DNA of 64,000 nucleotides from Oceanobacillus halotolerans (GTDB taxonomy: Bacteria; Bacillota; Bacilli; Bacillales; Amphibacillaceae), in the NCBI RefSeq assembly GCF_010993955.1, contig NZ_WIXL01000007.1:62001-126000 (forward strand), in the 5' to 3' direction. Positions 16,449 through 25,853 of this stretch are shown here, piece by piece. Position numbers and translations under genes: made by a program. Under the pieces are notes generated by a model. The model was given only the letters and a program-made list of their open reading frames with translations. It did no database searches and was not told where the DNA came from. Numbering within the stretch: position 1 is the stretch's first letter; the number at the start of each line of letters is the position of its first letter.

Positions 16449-17909
16449 TTGAATCTAGAAAAAATACAACAAGAATGGTTTGGTAATGTTAGAAATGACG
16501 TTCTAGCAGGAATTGTTGTTGCATTAGCACTTATCCCAGAAGCAATTGCCTTCTCGATAATTGCTGGTGTTGATCCAATGGTTGGGTTGTATGCATCATT
16601 TTGTATTGCCGTTGTCATTGCATTTGTAGGTGGACGACCTGGAATGATTTCTGGTGCCACAGGTGCCATGGCATTGTTAATGATTACACTAGTTGCCGAT
16701 CATGGACTACAATATTTGTTTGCAGCAACAATTTTAACGGGTATCATCCAGATATTATTTGGAGTTTTTAAGTTAGCAAGTGTGATTAAATTTGTGCCAC
16801 GTTCGGTGATGGTCGGATTTGTCAATGCACTTGCGATTATGATTTTTACATCCCAACTGCAGCATTTTTCAGGGGAAAGCTGGGTCATGTATGCATTAGT
16901 TGCGTTAACACTCGCTATTATTTATATTTTACCGCGTTTTACAAAAGCAGTACCTTCTACATTAGTTGCCATTATTGTGGTAACTGCTATTGCGATATTT
17001 GGGAATATTGGAGTACGAACAGTTGGGGACTTAGGCTCCCTCACACAGCAACTGCCATTATTTCTTATTCCAGATATTCCGTTGACATGGGAAACACTCA
17101 TGATTATATTCCCGTATTCCTTAGCACTTGCAATCGTTGGCTTACTAGAGTCGCTCTTAACAGCGAATATTGTGGATGATATGACAGACACGGAAAGTAA
17201 CAAAAATAAAGAAAGCCGTGGACAAGGGATTGCGAATGTGGTAACTGGATTTTTTGGTGGAATGGCAGGTTGTGCGATGATTGGACAATCTGTAATTAAT
17301 GTTAAATCTGGTGGACGTGGACGATTATCCGCTTTAGTTTCTGGTATCTTCCTGATGTTCTTAATTATCGTCTTAGGAAATGTTGTTGTCCAAATCCCAA
17401 TGGCGGCACTAGCGGGCGTTATGATCATGGTATCAATTGGTACGTTTGATTGGTCATCGATCCGAACACTACACAAATTACCGAAAACCGATGCAGCTGT
17501 AATGGTTACAACAGTAGCAATCGTTGTAATCACGCACGACTTATCGAAAGGGGTTCTTGCAGGGGTACTATTAAGTGCCATCTTCTTTGCAGCAAAAATC
17601 TCGAAAGTAAAAGTAACCGAAGAATTGCTATTTAAAGAACAAAAGAAAGTTTATCGAGTAGAAGGTCAACTATTCTTTGCGTCCGTAAGTGATTTTCCAA
17701 ACAACTTTAATTATCAGGACTCTGTTAAAGAAGTGGAGATTGACTTAACACGTGCACATTTATGGGATGATTCTGCAATAGGTGCATTAGACAAAATAGA
17801 GATGAAATTTGAACAAAATGGTATAATGGTTGAATATAGTGGGTTAAACGAATCAAGTAAGCAGTTGAAAAATCGTATTGGTGGATTATCAAAAGCCTCA
17901 GGTCACTAA
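16449..17909 (+). CDS. SulP-family inorganic anion transporter with C-terminal STAS domain
   Basis: 486 residues from TTG 16449, with AGAGGT upstream. The membrane domain shows [51 protein letters not shown] and [26 protein letters not shown] features of SLC26/SulP carriers; ten to twelve helices end near residue 390. The STAS part follows ([36 protein letters not shown]). Such carriers move sulfate, bicarbonate or other anions with Na+ or H+; substrate cannot be told. The pairing with a universal stress protein 36 bp downstream recurs in bacteria for SulP genes. Confidence 0.9.
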   Translation: MNLEKIQQEWFGNVRNDVLAGIVVALALIPEAIAFSIIAGVDPMVGLYASFCIAVVIAFVGGRPGMISGATGAMALLMITLVADHGLQYLFAATILTGIIQILFGVFKLASVIKFVPRSVMVGFVNALAIMIFTSQLQHFSGESWVMYALVALTLAIIYILPRFTKAVPSTLVAIIVVTAIAIFGNIGVRTVGDLGSLTQQLPLFLIPDIPLTWETLMIIFPYSLALAIVGLLESLLTANIVDDMTDTESNKNKESRGQGIANVVTGFFGGMAGCAMIGQSVINVKSGGRGRLSALVSGIFLMFLIIVLGNVVVQIPMAALAGVMIMVSIGTFDWSSIRTLHKLPKTDAAVMVTTVAIVVITHDLSKGVLAGVLLSAIFFAAKISKVKVTEELLFKEQKKVYRVEGQLFFASVSDFPNNFNYQDSVKEVEIDLTRAHLWDDSAIGALDKIEMKFEQNGIMVEYSGLNESSKQLKNRIGGLSKASGH

Positions 17910-17945
17910 TAAAGTGCCCATGGTAAACTAAATTAGAGGTGGAGT

Positions 17946-18362
17946 ATGTTTACAAAAATTTTATTAGCTACAGATGGTTCAGATCACTCTGTTAGATCGA
18001 CGCATTATGCTACTGAGCTAGCTGAAAAGTTTGGAGCAACCATTGGTGTCGTGTATGTAGTAGATGGGAGTACATCGAAAACAGATGTATTGCATCATAC
18101 AGATAAATTCGAAGTGAAGAAAAAACGAAAAGAAAAAATTAAAAAAGTAGAAGACGTTTTACAGAATACGGGAATTGAGTACGAGATTCATATCTTACAT
18201 GGCGAACCTGGACCGACAATTGTTTCATTTGCAAATAAAAATGAGTTTGATTGTGTTGTCATTGGTAGCCGAGGGTTAAATGAATTTCAGACATTCATCT
18301 TAGGAAGTGTCAGTCATAAAGTAGCGAAACGTGTCAATTGCCCAGTATTAATTGTTAAATAA
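17946..18362 (+). CDS. Universal stress protein, UspA family
   Basis: 138 residues, AGAGGTGGAGT upstream of ATG 17946. LLATDGSDHSVRSTHYA at the start and IGSRGLNEFQTFILGSVSHK near the end include the GxxGS nucleotide-binding loop (ATP-type UspA). It is probably cotranscribed with the SulP gene and may bind or regulate the carrier. A second UspA lies at 62721. Confidence 0.92.
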   Translation: MFTKILLATDGSDHSVRSTHYATELAEKFGATIGVVYVVDGSTSKTDVLHHTDKFEVKKKRKEKIKKVEDVLQNTGIEYEIHILHGEPGPTIVSFANKNEFDCVVIGSRGLNEFQTFILGSVSHKVAKRVNCPVLIVK

Positions 18363-18374
18363 GGATCATAACGA

Positions 18375-18410
18375 AACACTTGTGAGCTAGACGTTCACAG
18401 GTGTTTTTTC
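18375..18410 (+). terminator. Rho-independent terminator
   Basis: AACACTTGTGA pairs with TTCACAGGTGTT (one G-T pair), followed by a T run. Ends the SulP-UspA transcript. Confidence 0.85.
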
Positions 18411-18432
18411 TTTATAGAGATGTAAAAAGTAT

Positions 18433-18489
18433 TTGACATTTATCCTTCCATATTTTATTATATAGGTGTAAAACCTATTTTACACCTAT
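18433..18489 (+). promoter_or_regulatory. Sigma-A promoter with 28-bp palindromic operator
   Basis: TTGACA (18433-18438) and TATTAT (18456-18461) are 17 bp apart. Immediately after the -10 lies ATAGGTGTAAAA-CCTA-TTTTACACCTAT (18462-18489), a perfect inverted repeat with 12-bp arms covering the likely transcription start. It is a natural binding site for the XRE repressor encoded next, implying autorepression. Confidence 0.8.
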
Positions 18490-18508
18490 TATTATCGGCG
18501 GTGGTTGT

Positions 18509-18721
18509 ATGAAAAATCAAATAAAAGATTTCCGGGATAAAAAAGGATTGTCACAAGGGAAGTTAGCTGACTTATGTGATGTGAGCAGACAGACGATCAA
18601 TGCGATTGAAAACAATAAATATGATCCAAGCTTAACGCTTGCCTTTCAATTGGCACATTGTTTAAATGTGACAGTTGACCAATTATTTTTATATGAAGGG
18701 AAAGGGGAAGATAAACAATGA
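18509..18721 (+). CDS. XRE-family HTH transcriptional regulator
   Basis: 70 residues, almost all helix-turn-helix: QIKDFRDKKGLSQGKLADL, VSRQTINAIENNKYDPSL and QLAHCLNVTVDQLFLYEG. This is the short YgzD-like class that represses its own operon with a membrane protein partner. Its stop overlaps the next ATG by 4 bp. The 28-bp palindrome upstream is the likely operator. The decayed pair at 14253-14936 is a relative. Confidence 0.92.
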   Translation: MKNQIKDFRDKKGLSQGKLADLCDVSRQTINAIENNKYDPSLTLAFQLAHCLNVTVDQLFLYEGKGEDKQ

Positions 18722-19104
18722 CAAAGAAAGATATTGTAGGTTTAGTATTTTTAATCGTGATTACGCTTTATTTTGGAGGAACCCTTCTAAGTTATTTTGT
18801 CATTGATGGCGCAACGTATGATGTTACTGAATTTCTTTTAATTATAGCTTTATTAGTGGCTTGGGGACAGGTATTTACCTGGGGAACTCGCAGGGAAGTG
18901 CAAAAAGATGAAATGGGGAAAACCATTATGAAGAGCAGTGCACACGTTAGTTATAATGTCGTTTTATTCTCCTTGTTAACCCTCTGGGTGATAGACTTTT
19001 TCTTTATCAGTAAAGGGGAAAACTATACATTATTCATTGCTTTATGTATAGCGTATATTACTCAACCAATTATTCAGTTTATATTAGTGAAAAGGCATAT
19101 GTAA
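18718..19104 (+). CDS. Four-helix membrane protein paired with XRE regulator
   Basis: 128 residues. Hydrophobic segments at about 6-26, 39-56, 79-97 and 104-122, with a central polar loop GTRREVQKDEMGKTIMKSS that would face the cytoplasm. Operon layout and topology resemble DUF2178-type partners of XRE repressors, whose function is unknown. Translation is coupled to the regulator by ATGA overlap. Confidence 0.75.
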   Translation: MTKKDIVGLVFLIVITLYFGGTLLSYFVIDGATYDVTEFLLIIALLVAWGQVFTWGTRREVQKDEMGKTIMKSSAHVSYNVVLFSLLTLWVIDFFFISKGENYTLFIALCIAYITQPIIQFILVKRHM

Positions 19105-19138
19105 TACCTTTTCAATATTTAAATGAAAGGAGAATTGA

Positions 19139-19567
19139 ATGGATTTTACGAACCCAGCAGGTTTTCGGAACAGATTTTTGGCTAGAATTTTAGATTTAAT
19201 GATTATATTTTTGGTGACTGGTATTATCTCACAGTTTTTATACGGCGCATTTTATGATGGTGATAGTTATAGACTTATTGAAAGTTTTGGGTTTTTCTAT
19301 ACCTTGTTACTACCTATTTTCTGGTATGGGTACACTTTAGGAAGAAGAATGGTTGGAAATCGAATTGTTCGAGTTGATGGTCGAAAAGTTGGAATTGGTA
19401 CTATGATTTTAAGGGATATAGTAGCAGGAGCTGCCTATACTTTTACATTAGGAATTGGATTAGTTGTAAGTGCCTTTATGGTAGGGATAAGAGAAGATAA
19501 ACGAGCGATTCACGACTTTATTGCGCAAACGTATGTGACAACAAGTCCTCCACGAAAAGTGCAATAG
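19139..19567 (+). CDS. RDD-family membrane protein
   Basis: 142 residues, AAAGGAG upstream of ATG 19139. GFRNRFLARILDLMIIFLV gives the R..R and LD residues of the RDD domain, and GRRMVGNRIVRVDG with AIHDFIAQTYV the later conserved parts. RDD proteins are small three-helix membrane proteins; some act as Na+/H+ antiporters, most are unassigned. It lies 34 bp after the XRE/membrane pair and could share its transcript. Confidence 0.85.
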   Translation: MDFTNPAGFRNRFLARILDLMIIFLVTGIISQFLYGAFYDGDSYRLIESFGFFYTLLLPIFWYGYTLGRRMVGNRIVRVDGRKVGIGTMILRDIVAGAAYTFTLGIGLVVSAFMVGIREDKRAIHDFIAQTYVTTSPPRKVQ

Positions 19568-19618
19568 TGAGGAGTCATGTAAACTTGAGTTTAGAATATA
19601 GAAAGGAGAACTTTTACA

Positions 19619-20017
19619 ATGGCAAAGGTAACCCCATTTTTAATGTTTCAAGATGGCCAGGCTGAAGAGGCAATGAACTTTTACACATCACTTATTGAGA
19701 ACTCTAACATTACCAATATTGTTCGATACGGACCCGATGAAGCTGGGGAAGAAGGAACGGTCATGCAGGCAACCTTCACGATAAATGATCAAGAATTTAT
19801 GTGCATTGATAGTAATATAAAACATGAATTTTCTTTTACCCCGTCCTTCTCTATATATGTTATGTGTAATACAGAGGAAGAAATGGATAGGCTTTATAAC
19901 AATCTCGTGGATGGTGGTCAGGAACTTATGCCTTTAGATGATTATGGATTTAGTAAAAAGTTTGGGTGGCTAAATGATCGCTTTGGCGTTTCCTGGCAAT
20001 TAAATCTTCCTAACTAA
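19619..20017 (+). CDS. VOC-superfamily (PhnB/glyoxalase-like) protein
   Basis: 132 residues, AAAGGAG upstream. KVTPFLMFQDGQAEEAMNFY at the start and GWLNDRFGVSWQLN at the end are typical of the PhnB-like VOC proteins, also annotated as 3-demethylubiquinone methyltransferase-like. The fold binds metal and small ligands in dioxygenases, lyases and resistance proteins; metal ligands cannot be assigned securely here. Stands alone. Confidence 0.85.
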   Translation: MAKVTPFLMFQDGQAEEAMNFYTSLIENSNITNIVRYGPDEAGEEGTVMQATFTINDQEFMCIDSNIKHEFSFTPSFSIYVMCNTEEEMDRLYNNLVDGGQELMPLDDYGFSKKFGWLNDRFGVSWQLNLPN

Positions 20018-20063
20018 ACTAAAAATGATCTGGGAAGATAGTTTATTTAGAAGAAAGTCCATT

Positions 20064-20756
20064 TTAGTGAAGTTTATCTTTATTGTTACGATTGTTCACG
20101 ACATCGTTCACTTTTTCTTTAGCTTGTTCTACCATTTCATCAGTAATCATCACAACGTCAGTATCATAATTTTCGTTTGTGGAAACATCGAATTGAAGTT
20201 TTTCTGCATAAGGTGCTGGTCTATTCATCGTAAAAGCCGAAAAGATTTCACAATATTTATCACGTGCTTGTTCGGCATTCAATTTCCCTGTCACAATTTC
20301 GTTCATTATATTTAGTGCAAGAATATTTGCTGCCTCCATGTCACAACGAGAAGATACCTCACCTCTTGTTCGTTCCACAATGACACTTCCATCAAATTCT
20401 GCAATTTCACTAAACTTTTCGGGTGGAACCATATAGTTAATATAGTTTTCGATGACATCTGTATGTGGTTGTGGAAAATCATGCGGAATTTCATCACGAT
20501 AAACGATGGTGCGTTTCCATGGACCATTGTTATACCAAATTAAACGGCTTTCGGTAGCTTCGTTTGGAGCGCCATATTGTTCAATGGTAAGGTTGGCCGC
20601 TTTTTTAGACATCGCATTCCAATTATTGATGATATGTTCAACCGTGTTCATGGCAACCACAGTGTCAGTTGTTTTTTCAGCTCCTCCAAACGTTTGTACC
20701 TTTAAATTACTTCCCATTGTCGTTGCAGTTGTTTTTAATTTTTCTTCTTGTTCCAT
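20064..20756 (-). CDS. Conserved hypothetical protein, 230 aa
   Basis: ATG 20756 is chosen because AGAGGGG lies upstream; a longer frame to 20888 has no site. The protein is soluble and acidic with many aromatic residues: LIWYNNGPWKRTIVYRDEIPHDFP, ENYINYMVPPEKF, SSRCDMEAANILALNIMNEIV and FTMNRPAPYAEKLQFDV. The pattern is regular enough for a real enzyme or binding protein, but I do not recognise a family. Stands alone on this strand. Confidence 0.6.
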   Translation of the reverse strand: MEQEEKLKTTATTMGSNLKVQTFGGAEKTTDTVVAMNTVEHIINNWNAMSKKAANLTIEQYGAPNEATESRLIWYNNGPWKRTIVYRDEIPHDFPQPHTDVIENYINYMVPPEKFSEIAEFDGSVIVERTRGEVSSRCDMEAANILALNIMNEIVTGKLNAEQARDKYCEIFSAFTMNRPAPYAEKLQFDVSTNENYDTDVVMITDEMVEQAKEKVNDVVNNRNNKDKLH

Positions 20757-20926
20757 ACCGACCCCTCTTTCGTAAGTGCTGTTCTTATTTTTTGCTAACG
20801 TTTTTGATATATACGCATATTTTCCTACTTCAATGATTTCAATGAAACTTTTAGGAAAGGAATTTCGTATTATTACGTAATGATTCAAGTGAAAGAGAGG
20901 AATTAATCTTTTTCGGAGGTGAAAAT

Positions 20927-21091
20927 GTGAATATTATTGCAAATCAAGATAAGATAGGTGCATCTAAATTTGACCTTTATTTATTTAAAACGTTGTATTT
21001 GTTGAGTTTCAAAAGATTTAAATGGTTGGAGAAGCAGATTGTTAAGATTACGAAAGACCTTGAAACGGTTAAAAATAGGCAACTGTATTAA
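20927..21091 (+). CDS. Small protein, 54 aa, unknown
   Basis: GTG 20927 with CGGAGGTG six bases upstream, ending at TAA 21091. The product is basic and helical: KFDLYLFKTLYLLSFKRF and KWLEKQIVKITKDLETVK. No family recognised. It is divergent from the 20756 gene; the strong ribosome binding site is the main support. Confidence 0.5.
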   Translation: MNIIANQDKIGASKFDLYLFKTLYLLSFKRFKWLEKQIVKITKDLETVKNRQLY

Positions 21092-21392
21092 GTAACGGGT
21101 TCAGTTATAGGGAAGAAAACATTAAATAACATAATAATTAGGATTGCAAGTCGGATAGCGTTTCACACTCCTTTTTATTGATATATCAACGTTTACAGTG
21201 TTTTAACATAAAAACATCGTAATTAACAACCCTTTTAACAAGAGTACAAGGATTTATATACGCCTGTTAATTAACGTGCTAAAAATTGGGATATACAGAG
21301 TGGGATATCGATGATTATAATGTAGTGGTTGATATATTAAATAATTCACTTAACGTAAGGGTGCGATAGTTTAATAAGAAATTTAGAAAAAA
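21092..21392. other. Intergenic stretch without a recognised feature
   Basis: AT-rich DNA between the 54-codon gene and the cwlJ terminator. No frame, hairpin or repeat stood out. Confidence 0.5.
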
Positions 21393-21428
21393 ACCTGTAT
21401 CAATTATTACTTGATACAGGCTTTATCT
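21393..21428 (-). terminator. Rho-independent terminator after cwlJ
   Basis: CCTGTATCA and TTGATACAGG form a long stem; on the minus strand it is followed by a run of T. It ends the cwlJ transcript. Confidence 0.8.
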
Positions 21429-21476
21429 TTCGGTAACTAATTCCCTATATATATTTAATTATATATGGGGATTTTT

Positions 21477-21917
21477 TTACCATCTATAAGCACCTTCACA
21501 TGTATCAGCTACCGGTTCATAATAACAATGTTGTTTATAATGACCAGTAAATGGTTGACCGTACCACGTAGGTGGACATTCTGCATATGGATTAAAATAC
21601 CAAAGAGCATACTTAGAAGGATGTTGTCTCCAATACTTTAAGACTTGTTTGGCTAACTTTTTTTCTACACCTCTTGCTGGGTTATAAAATAAATTGCCTT
21701 TTTGCACTGCTTCAAAAGAATAATTTCCCCCTTGAATTTGAAATATCACATCCCGTATTGACCGTAAATCCTTAAAGTCTAAACAATTAGCTTTTAGTCG
21801 ATTTACAATTACATTACCAACCATAAGCATTCCTAGTTGCCCTTCACCCTCGGCTTCTGCTCTCATCATCCTTGCTATTAAATCAATGTCACTTTCGGTA
21901 TATGCAACTCTTGTCAC
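21477..21917 (-). CDS. cwlJ: CwlJ-type spore cortex-lytic cell wall hydrolase
   Basis: 146 residues consisting only of the Hydrolase_2 (SleB/CwlJ) domain: LIARMMRAEAEGEGQLGML with the catalytic Glu, VGNVIVNRLKANCLDF, and the late WYFNPYAECPPTWYGQPF and CYYEP. SleB has an N-terminal signal and peptidoglycan-binding part, both absent, so CwlJ is the better fit. CwlJ cleaves muramic-lactam cortex peptidoglycan at germination, activated by Ca-dipicolinate and held by GerQ; no gerQ is adjacent. AGAGGTGATGAG precedes the start. Confidence 0.9.
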   Translation of the reverse strand: MTRVAYTESDIDLIARMMRAEAEGEGQLGMLMVGNVIVNRLKANCLDFKDLRSIRDVIFQIQGGNYSFEAVQKGNLFYNPARGVEKKLAKQVLKYWRQHPSKYALWYFNPYAECPPTWYGQPFTGHYKQHCYYEPVADTCEGAYRW

Positions 21918-22410
21918 TTCTCATCACCTCTATAAGAATTGTATTAAAAGAATCCACAAAAAAAAGACTATTTCAACTTTTATATGCATGGATATGCATC
22001 ACTTTCACTAGGTTTTATTTCTAGATCAAGTTAGGCCTCCTCTTATTAATACATATGAGGTAGTTAAAATAATGTTGCATTAAGGGGGAGCGATTGCTCA
22101 ATAAGAGGAGTCGTCTCTTGTGCTAACGGCAGTAGAGTTTAATAATAGAACAATTAAGGGAACACTTTACCCACGTCCTTTCTGGGTAAGTGTTGCTAAC
22201 AATCATACCTATACTCCGTTGAAAATATCAACAAAGATAAACAGAAAGAGTTAATCATAGTTCTGAATATGTATTAAAGGAAGAAATTCACGTTTACAGA
22301 AGACATACGAATGGATTGATTGACGTACTCGTTGATAATCCTTTAGCAATTATATATAAAGAGGTGGGGTCCTTTAGTTGAAGAAGGATAGCAATTTTAA
22401 CGTAAGTAAA
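21918..22410. other. Intergenic stretch with a hairpin, possible decayed gene or small RNA
   Basis: AACACTTTACCCA and TGGGTAAGTGTT (about 22160-22191) make a strong hairpin. A short open frame near 22273-22380 reads VYRRHTNGLIDVLVDNPLAI without a start site. A plus-strand terminator follows at 22411 although no intact plus-strand gene precedes it. I make no gene call. Confidence 0.35.
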
Positions 22411-22444
22411 CGCTCAGATTAAATTAAAATTCTGAGCGTTTTTG
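22411..22444 (+). terminator. Rho-independent terminator
   Basis: CGCTCAGA and TCTGAGCG form an eight-pair stem followed by TTTTTG on the plus strand. Its cognate transcript is not evident. Confidence 0.7.
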
Positions 22445-22547
22445 CTTGCTGTTTATGCTGCTAAAACAATTAGTAAGATAATGCGCGATTTCATTTATCC
22501 AAACAAAAATCGCAAACGAAATCATGCGATTCCGCTTGCGATCTATG

Positions 22548-23663
22548 TTATTCAATAGCCCCACTAATATCATATTGATCTAACGGAATGTCTATTTCTT
22601 CTCCTAATGCAAGTTTGGCTAATTCAATTCCAATATATGGGCCTGTTGTTAAACCTGAAGCACCTAATCCATTGGCAAGGTAGAGTTTCTTAAATCCTGG
22701 AAGAGGACCAACTACAGGCAAAAATCCAGGTGTGTATGGTCGAAAGCCAACACGTGTTTCGAGAACAGTGGCATTTTCCAATGCTGGGGCAATGGATATT
22801 GCTTTGTTTAAAATATCATACAGCCCTCCTGCTGTAATTCGATCATCAAATCCCACACCATCTTCATGTGTGGAGCCAATAATGACTCGATTATCGTCGG
22901 TTGGGACTATACTTTGGCTTGTTGGTGGCATAATTAATGGCCAGTTGTTTGTTGATTGATCATTTAGCTGTAAATGAATGATTTGTCCTCGTTGCGGTGT
23001 CACCTTAAAGTCAATACCTAAAGGAGCGAATAAATCCTTCATCCAAGCACCAGATGTAGCAATAACTCTATCTGCTTTGATATCTTCTCCATCAACCGAA
23101 ACGCCTTTGATGGTGTTTCCTTCATAAAGTAAAATCGCATCTCCCTTTATAAAAGTTGCACCATGCTTTTCGGCAGCACGTAATAGAGAATGGCGTAATT
23201 TCTTTCCATCCACACGTGCCGCACCACTGACATGAACAGCTCCATAGCCTTCTTTGAGTAGTGGGAATTTCTCTCTTGCTTGTTCCTTACTTAAGATCGT
23301 GACTTCCCCAATTTCAGGTGCATCCTCACGACGTTTTAATGCACGATCACGCATACCAGTTAATTTCTTTTCATCATGATGTAGGCTTATTGCGCCTACT
23401 TTTGCATAACCTGTATCTTCTTCACCATCTTTGGTTAATTCCTCGATTAAAGATGGATAAATTCTCGCACCATTTTTTGCTAAGTAATACCATGCTTTGT
23501 TCCGTCTTTGGGAAAGCCATGGACAAATAATGCCTGCAGCAGCATCTGTTGCTTGTCCGCTCTTCCCACGGTCAACGACAACAACATCAACACCTTTTTT
23601 AGCTAACTGATAGGCAGCTGTTGCACCGACAATACCTGCTCCGATTACAATTGTTTTTTGCAT
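22548..23663 (-). CDS. FAD-dependent oxidoreductase, DAO/glycine oxidase-like
   Basis: 371 residues. VIGAGIVGATAAYQLAKKG binds FAD, followed by DAAAGIICPW and SGAWMKDLFAPLG, then the C-terminal RVGFRPYTPGFLPVVGPLPG and LANGLGASGLTTGPYIG typical of D-amino acid/glycine oxidases. These enzymes oxidise amines of small amino acids to keto acids with O2, giving H2O2. No thiamine genes are adjacent, so ThiO is not indicated; a role in D-amino acid or sarcosine use fits the rest of the window. Monocistronic. Confidence 0.85.
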   Translation of the reverse strand: MQKTIVIGAGIVGATAAYQLAKKGVDVVVVDRGKSGQATDAAAGIICPWLSQRRNKAWYYLAKNGARIYPSLIEELTKDGEEDTGYAKVGAISLHHDEKKLTGMRDRALKRREDAPEIGEVTILSKEQAREKFPLLKEGYGAVHVSGAARVDGKKLRHSLLRAAEKHGATFIKGDAILLYEGNTIKGVSVDGEDIKADRVIATSGAWMKDLFAPLGIDFKVTPQRGQIIHLQLNDQSTNNWPLIMPPTSQSIVPTDDNRVIIGSTHEDGVGFDDRITAGGLYDILNKAISIAPALENATVLETRVGFRPYTPGFLPVVGPLPGFKKLYLANGLGASGLTTGPYIGIELAKLALGEEIDIPLDQYDISGAIE

Positions 23664-23887
23664 ATGAAAAATCCTTTTTTAGTTTATGAAGTTCTATTGT
23701 TTCATTAATTACTATAAAAATTATAGAAGGAAAAGTAAAATGAGAGGGTTTAAAAGGTACATGTGTTGTTTGTATGTTAAGCTAGTTAGAATATCAGTTT
23801 CTAGGAGAAAGTGTAGGCAAAAAAATGTATAACAATATTGATATACTGGGAATTGATATAGTATGTGTCAAAAAAGGAGTGTCTTGA

Positions 23888-24451
23888 TTGCTAAAAAAAT
23901 TAGGTTGGTTCGGATGGACGTTCACAACCGTTATCCTTATAACGATTATAGGGGCTAGTATATTCTTTTTTAATCTATTTGATTTGGATATGAAGTCATT
24001 GGTAAATGGTGAAGAAGAAAGTGCTGAAGCAGATTCACAACAAGAAGAGGTAGCTGCCTCTGAAGAGACCATAGAGGAAGTTGAAACTATACAAGAGACC
24101 GTTGGACAAGATCACCAAGAAATTGGCGATTTTGTCTCAGACATGCATGACTTTTACAATGATACAACAGGCTATGGCGGAATTAATAATTTAAATTGGG
24201 ATGAGCAAGCCGAGCAGGCAGAGTACGTAGATGGAATGATTAGTGATTTTCTTTCTGAGGTAAATAATGAGGCACTTCTGAACGATTTACAGCATATACA
24301 AGAACTTGCACAAAATGCATTAGAATCACAAGATGCTGATTATGTCCGAAATTTGCATCGCCTATTTCATGACTTGGACATCGCTTTGAATAGCTATGAT
24401 GGGTATGATAAAATTTGGGGTGTTACCGAAACATTAAAATCAGCAAATTAG
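23888..24451 (+). CDS. Membrane-anchored protein with acidic linker, 187 aa
   Basis: TTG 23888 with AAAAGGAGTG upstream. One membrane helix (about 9-32, WFGWTFTTVILITIIGASIF) is followed by a Glu-rich linker (EEESAEADSQQEEVAASEE) and a helical outer domain (about 75-187) with DMHDFYNDTTGYG and LHRLFHDLDIALNSYDGYD. The polarity suggests the helical domain lies outside. I do not recognise the family. The ppaC gene follows in the same direction. Confidence 0.6.
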   Translation: MLKKLGWFGWTFTTVILITIIGASIFFFNLFDLDMKSLVNGEEESAEADSQQEEVAASEETIEEVETIQETVGQDHQEIGDFVSDMHDFYNDTTGYGGINNLNWDEQAEQAEYVDGMISDFLSEVNNEALLNDLQHIQELAQNALESQDADYVRNLHRLFHDLDIALNSYDGYDKIWGVTETLKSAN

Positions 24452-24521
24452 TACGCATCATGCCAAATGATATGGTAATCTAAAAACAGGCTATATTACA
24501 GTAGGAGAAGGAGAATGGAAT

Positions 24522-25451
24522 ATGAGTAAAACAGTCATTTTCGGGCACAAAAATCCTGATACAGATACGATTTGTTCTGCTATTGCCTATGCTAATTTAA
24601 AGAACAAATTAGGAGTTGACGCAGATCCTGCACGACTTGGAGCGGTTAATAAAGAAACACAGTATGCACTAGATTATTTTGGGGTGGAAGCACCACAATT
24701 GATCGAAGAAGTGGATGATGTTTATGAGAACGTTATTTTAGTAGATCATAACGAATTCCAACAAAGTGTGGACAATATCCAAGATGTGCGTATTGCAGAA
24801 GTAATCGATCACCATCGTGTAGCAAACTTTGAAACAAAAGAACCGCTCTATTTTCGCGCAGAACCTGTTGGCTGCACAGCAACAATTTTGAATAAAATGT
24901 ATAAAGAAAATAATGTGACGGTCACAAAAGAGATTGCTGGACTATTATTATCCGCAATTATTTCCGATTCCTTGTTATTAAAATCGCCTACATGCACACA
25001 AGAAGATGTGGATGCAGCACATGAATTAGCTGAGGTGGCTGGTGTAGACTTAGATACATATGGCTTTGAAATGTTACAAGCAGGTGCTGATTTAAGTGAC
25101 AAGTCAACTGTTGAATTATTAACGATGGATGCAAAAGAGTTTACCATGGGTGATGCTAAGGTCCAGATCGCACAAGTTAATACGGTTGATACGGCAAAAG
25201 TATATGAAACACAAGCTGATATTGAAAAAGAAATGAATAATATCATCGAGGACAAAGGTCTTGGCTTGTTCTTATTTGTCGTGACAGATATCGTCAACAA
25301 CGATTCCGAAGTGTTAGCACTTGGAAATGGTGCGGACAAAGTAGAAGAGGCATTTAACGTTACCTTAGAAAATAATCGTGCTTTATTAAAAGGCGTTGTA
25401 TCCCGTAAGAAACAAATTGTAACAGTATTAACCGAAGCGTTTACTAAGTAA
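24522..25451 (+). CDS. ppaC: Manganese-dependent inorganic pyrophosphatase (family II)
   Basis: 309 residues, the standard length. The DHH-family motifs are all visible: [35 protein letters not shown] with the DHH triad, and the C-terminal SRKKQIV substrate-binding element. It hydrolyses pyrophosphate in the cytoplasm, driving biosynthesis; Mn or Co is the metal. No CBS/DRTGG insert, so it is the unregulated form. AGGAGAAGGAG precedes the ATG. Confidence 0.97.
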   Translation: MSKTVIFGHKNPDTDTICSAIAYANLKNKLGVDADPARLGAVNKETQYALDYFGVEAPQLIEEVDDVYENVILVDHNEFQQSVDNIQDVRIAEVIDHHRVANFETKEPLYFRAEPVGCTATILNKMYKENNVTVTKEIAGLLLSAIISDSLLLKSPTCTQEDVDAAHELAEVAGVDLDTYGFEMLQAGADLSDKSTVELLTMDAKEFTMGDAKVQIAQVNTVDTAKVYETQADIEKEMNNIIEDKGLGLFLFVVTDIVNNDSEVLALGNGADKVEEAFNVTLENNRALLKGVVSRKKQIVTVLTEAFTK

Positions 25452-25457
25452 AGAAGA

Positions 25458-25499
25458 AAATGGCTACTAAATTTGTAATCAATTAGTAGCCATTTTTTA
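25458..25499 (+). terminator. Rho-independent terminator after ppaC
   Basis: AAATGGCTACTAA and TTAGTAGCCATTT pair over 13 positions and run into a T tract. Confidence 0.9.
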
Positions 25500-25567
25500 A
25501 TGAAACCTAGAAACCTATTTAAAGATTTTTCATATTTTTAAGGAGGTATTTATCGTGTGTTAAATGG

Positions 25568-25630
25568 AAGGCTGACTAAGAAACGCCACGTTAATCGAGA
25601 ACGTCAGCACTAACACGTCCTGTCGAGTCG
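25568..25630 (+). repeat. Short imperfect palindromic repeat, copy 2
   Basis: AGGCTGACTAAGAA, then GTCAGC and TAACACGTCCT; same layout as 2766-2817. It lies in the 402-bp gap after ppaC, in which no other feature is seen apart from the terminator. Confidence 0.55.
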
Positions 25631-25853
25631 AAAAGCCCCCAGGAATGAGTTAAGCTTTATGTGTGAAAGATTTTAATTAAAACGATTTTGAACGTTTTTT
25701 CTTAATTATTTTTATATGGGGTGTTTGTTTGCAACTATCACTTCTATAGTGAAATAAGGTGTGTAATAATTCATTTTAGAAACCCTTCATTTTAACAGCA
25801 GTTTATATCCCCATAATTAAGAAGTATAAAATAGGGCCGACTGCTCAATATAG

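Noticed and set aside
16922-17581. A 219-codon minus-strand frame
   Set aside because: It is the shadow of the SulP gene, whose motifs, start and operon context are convincing.
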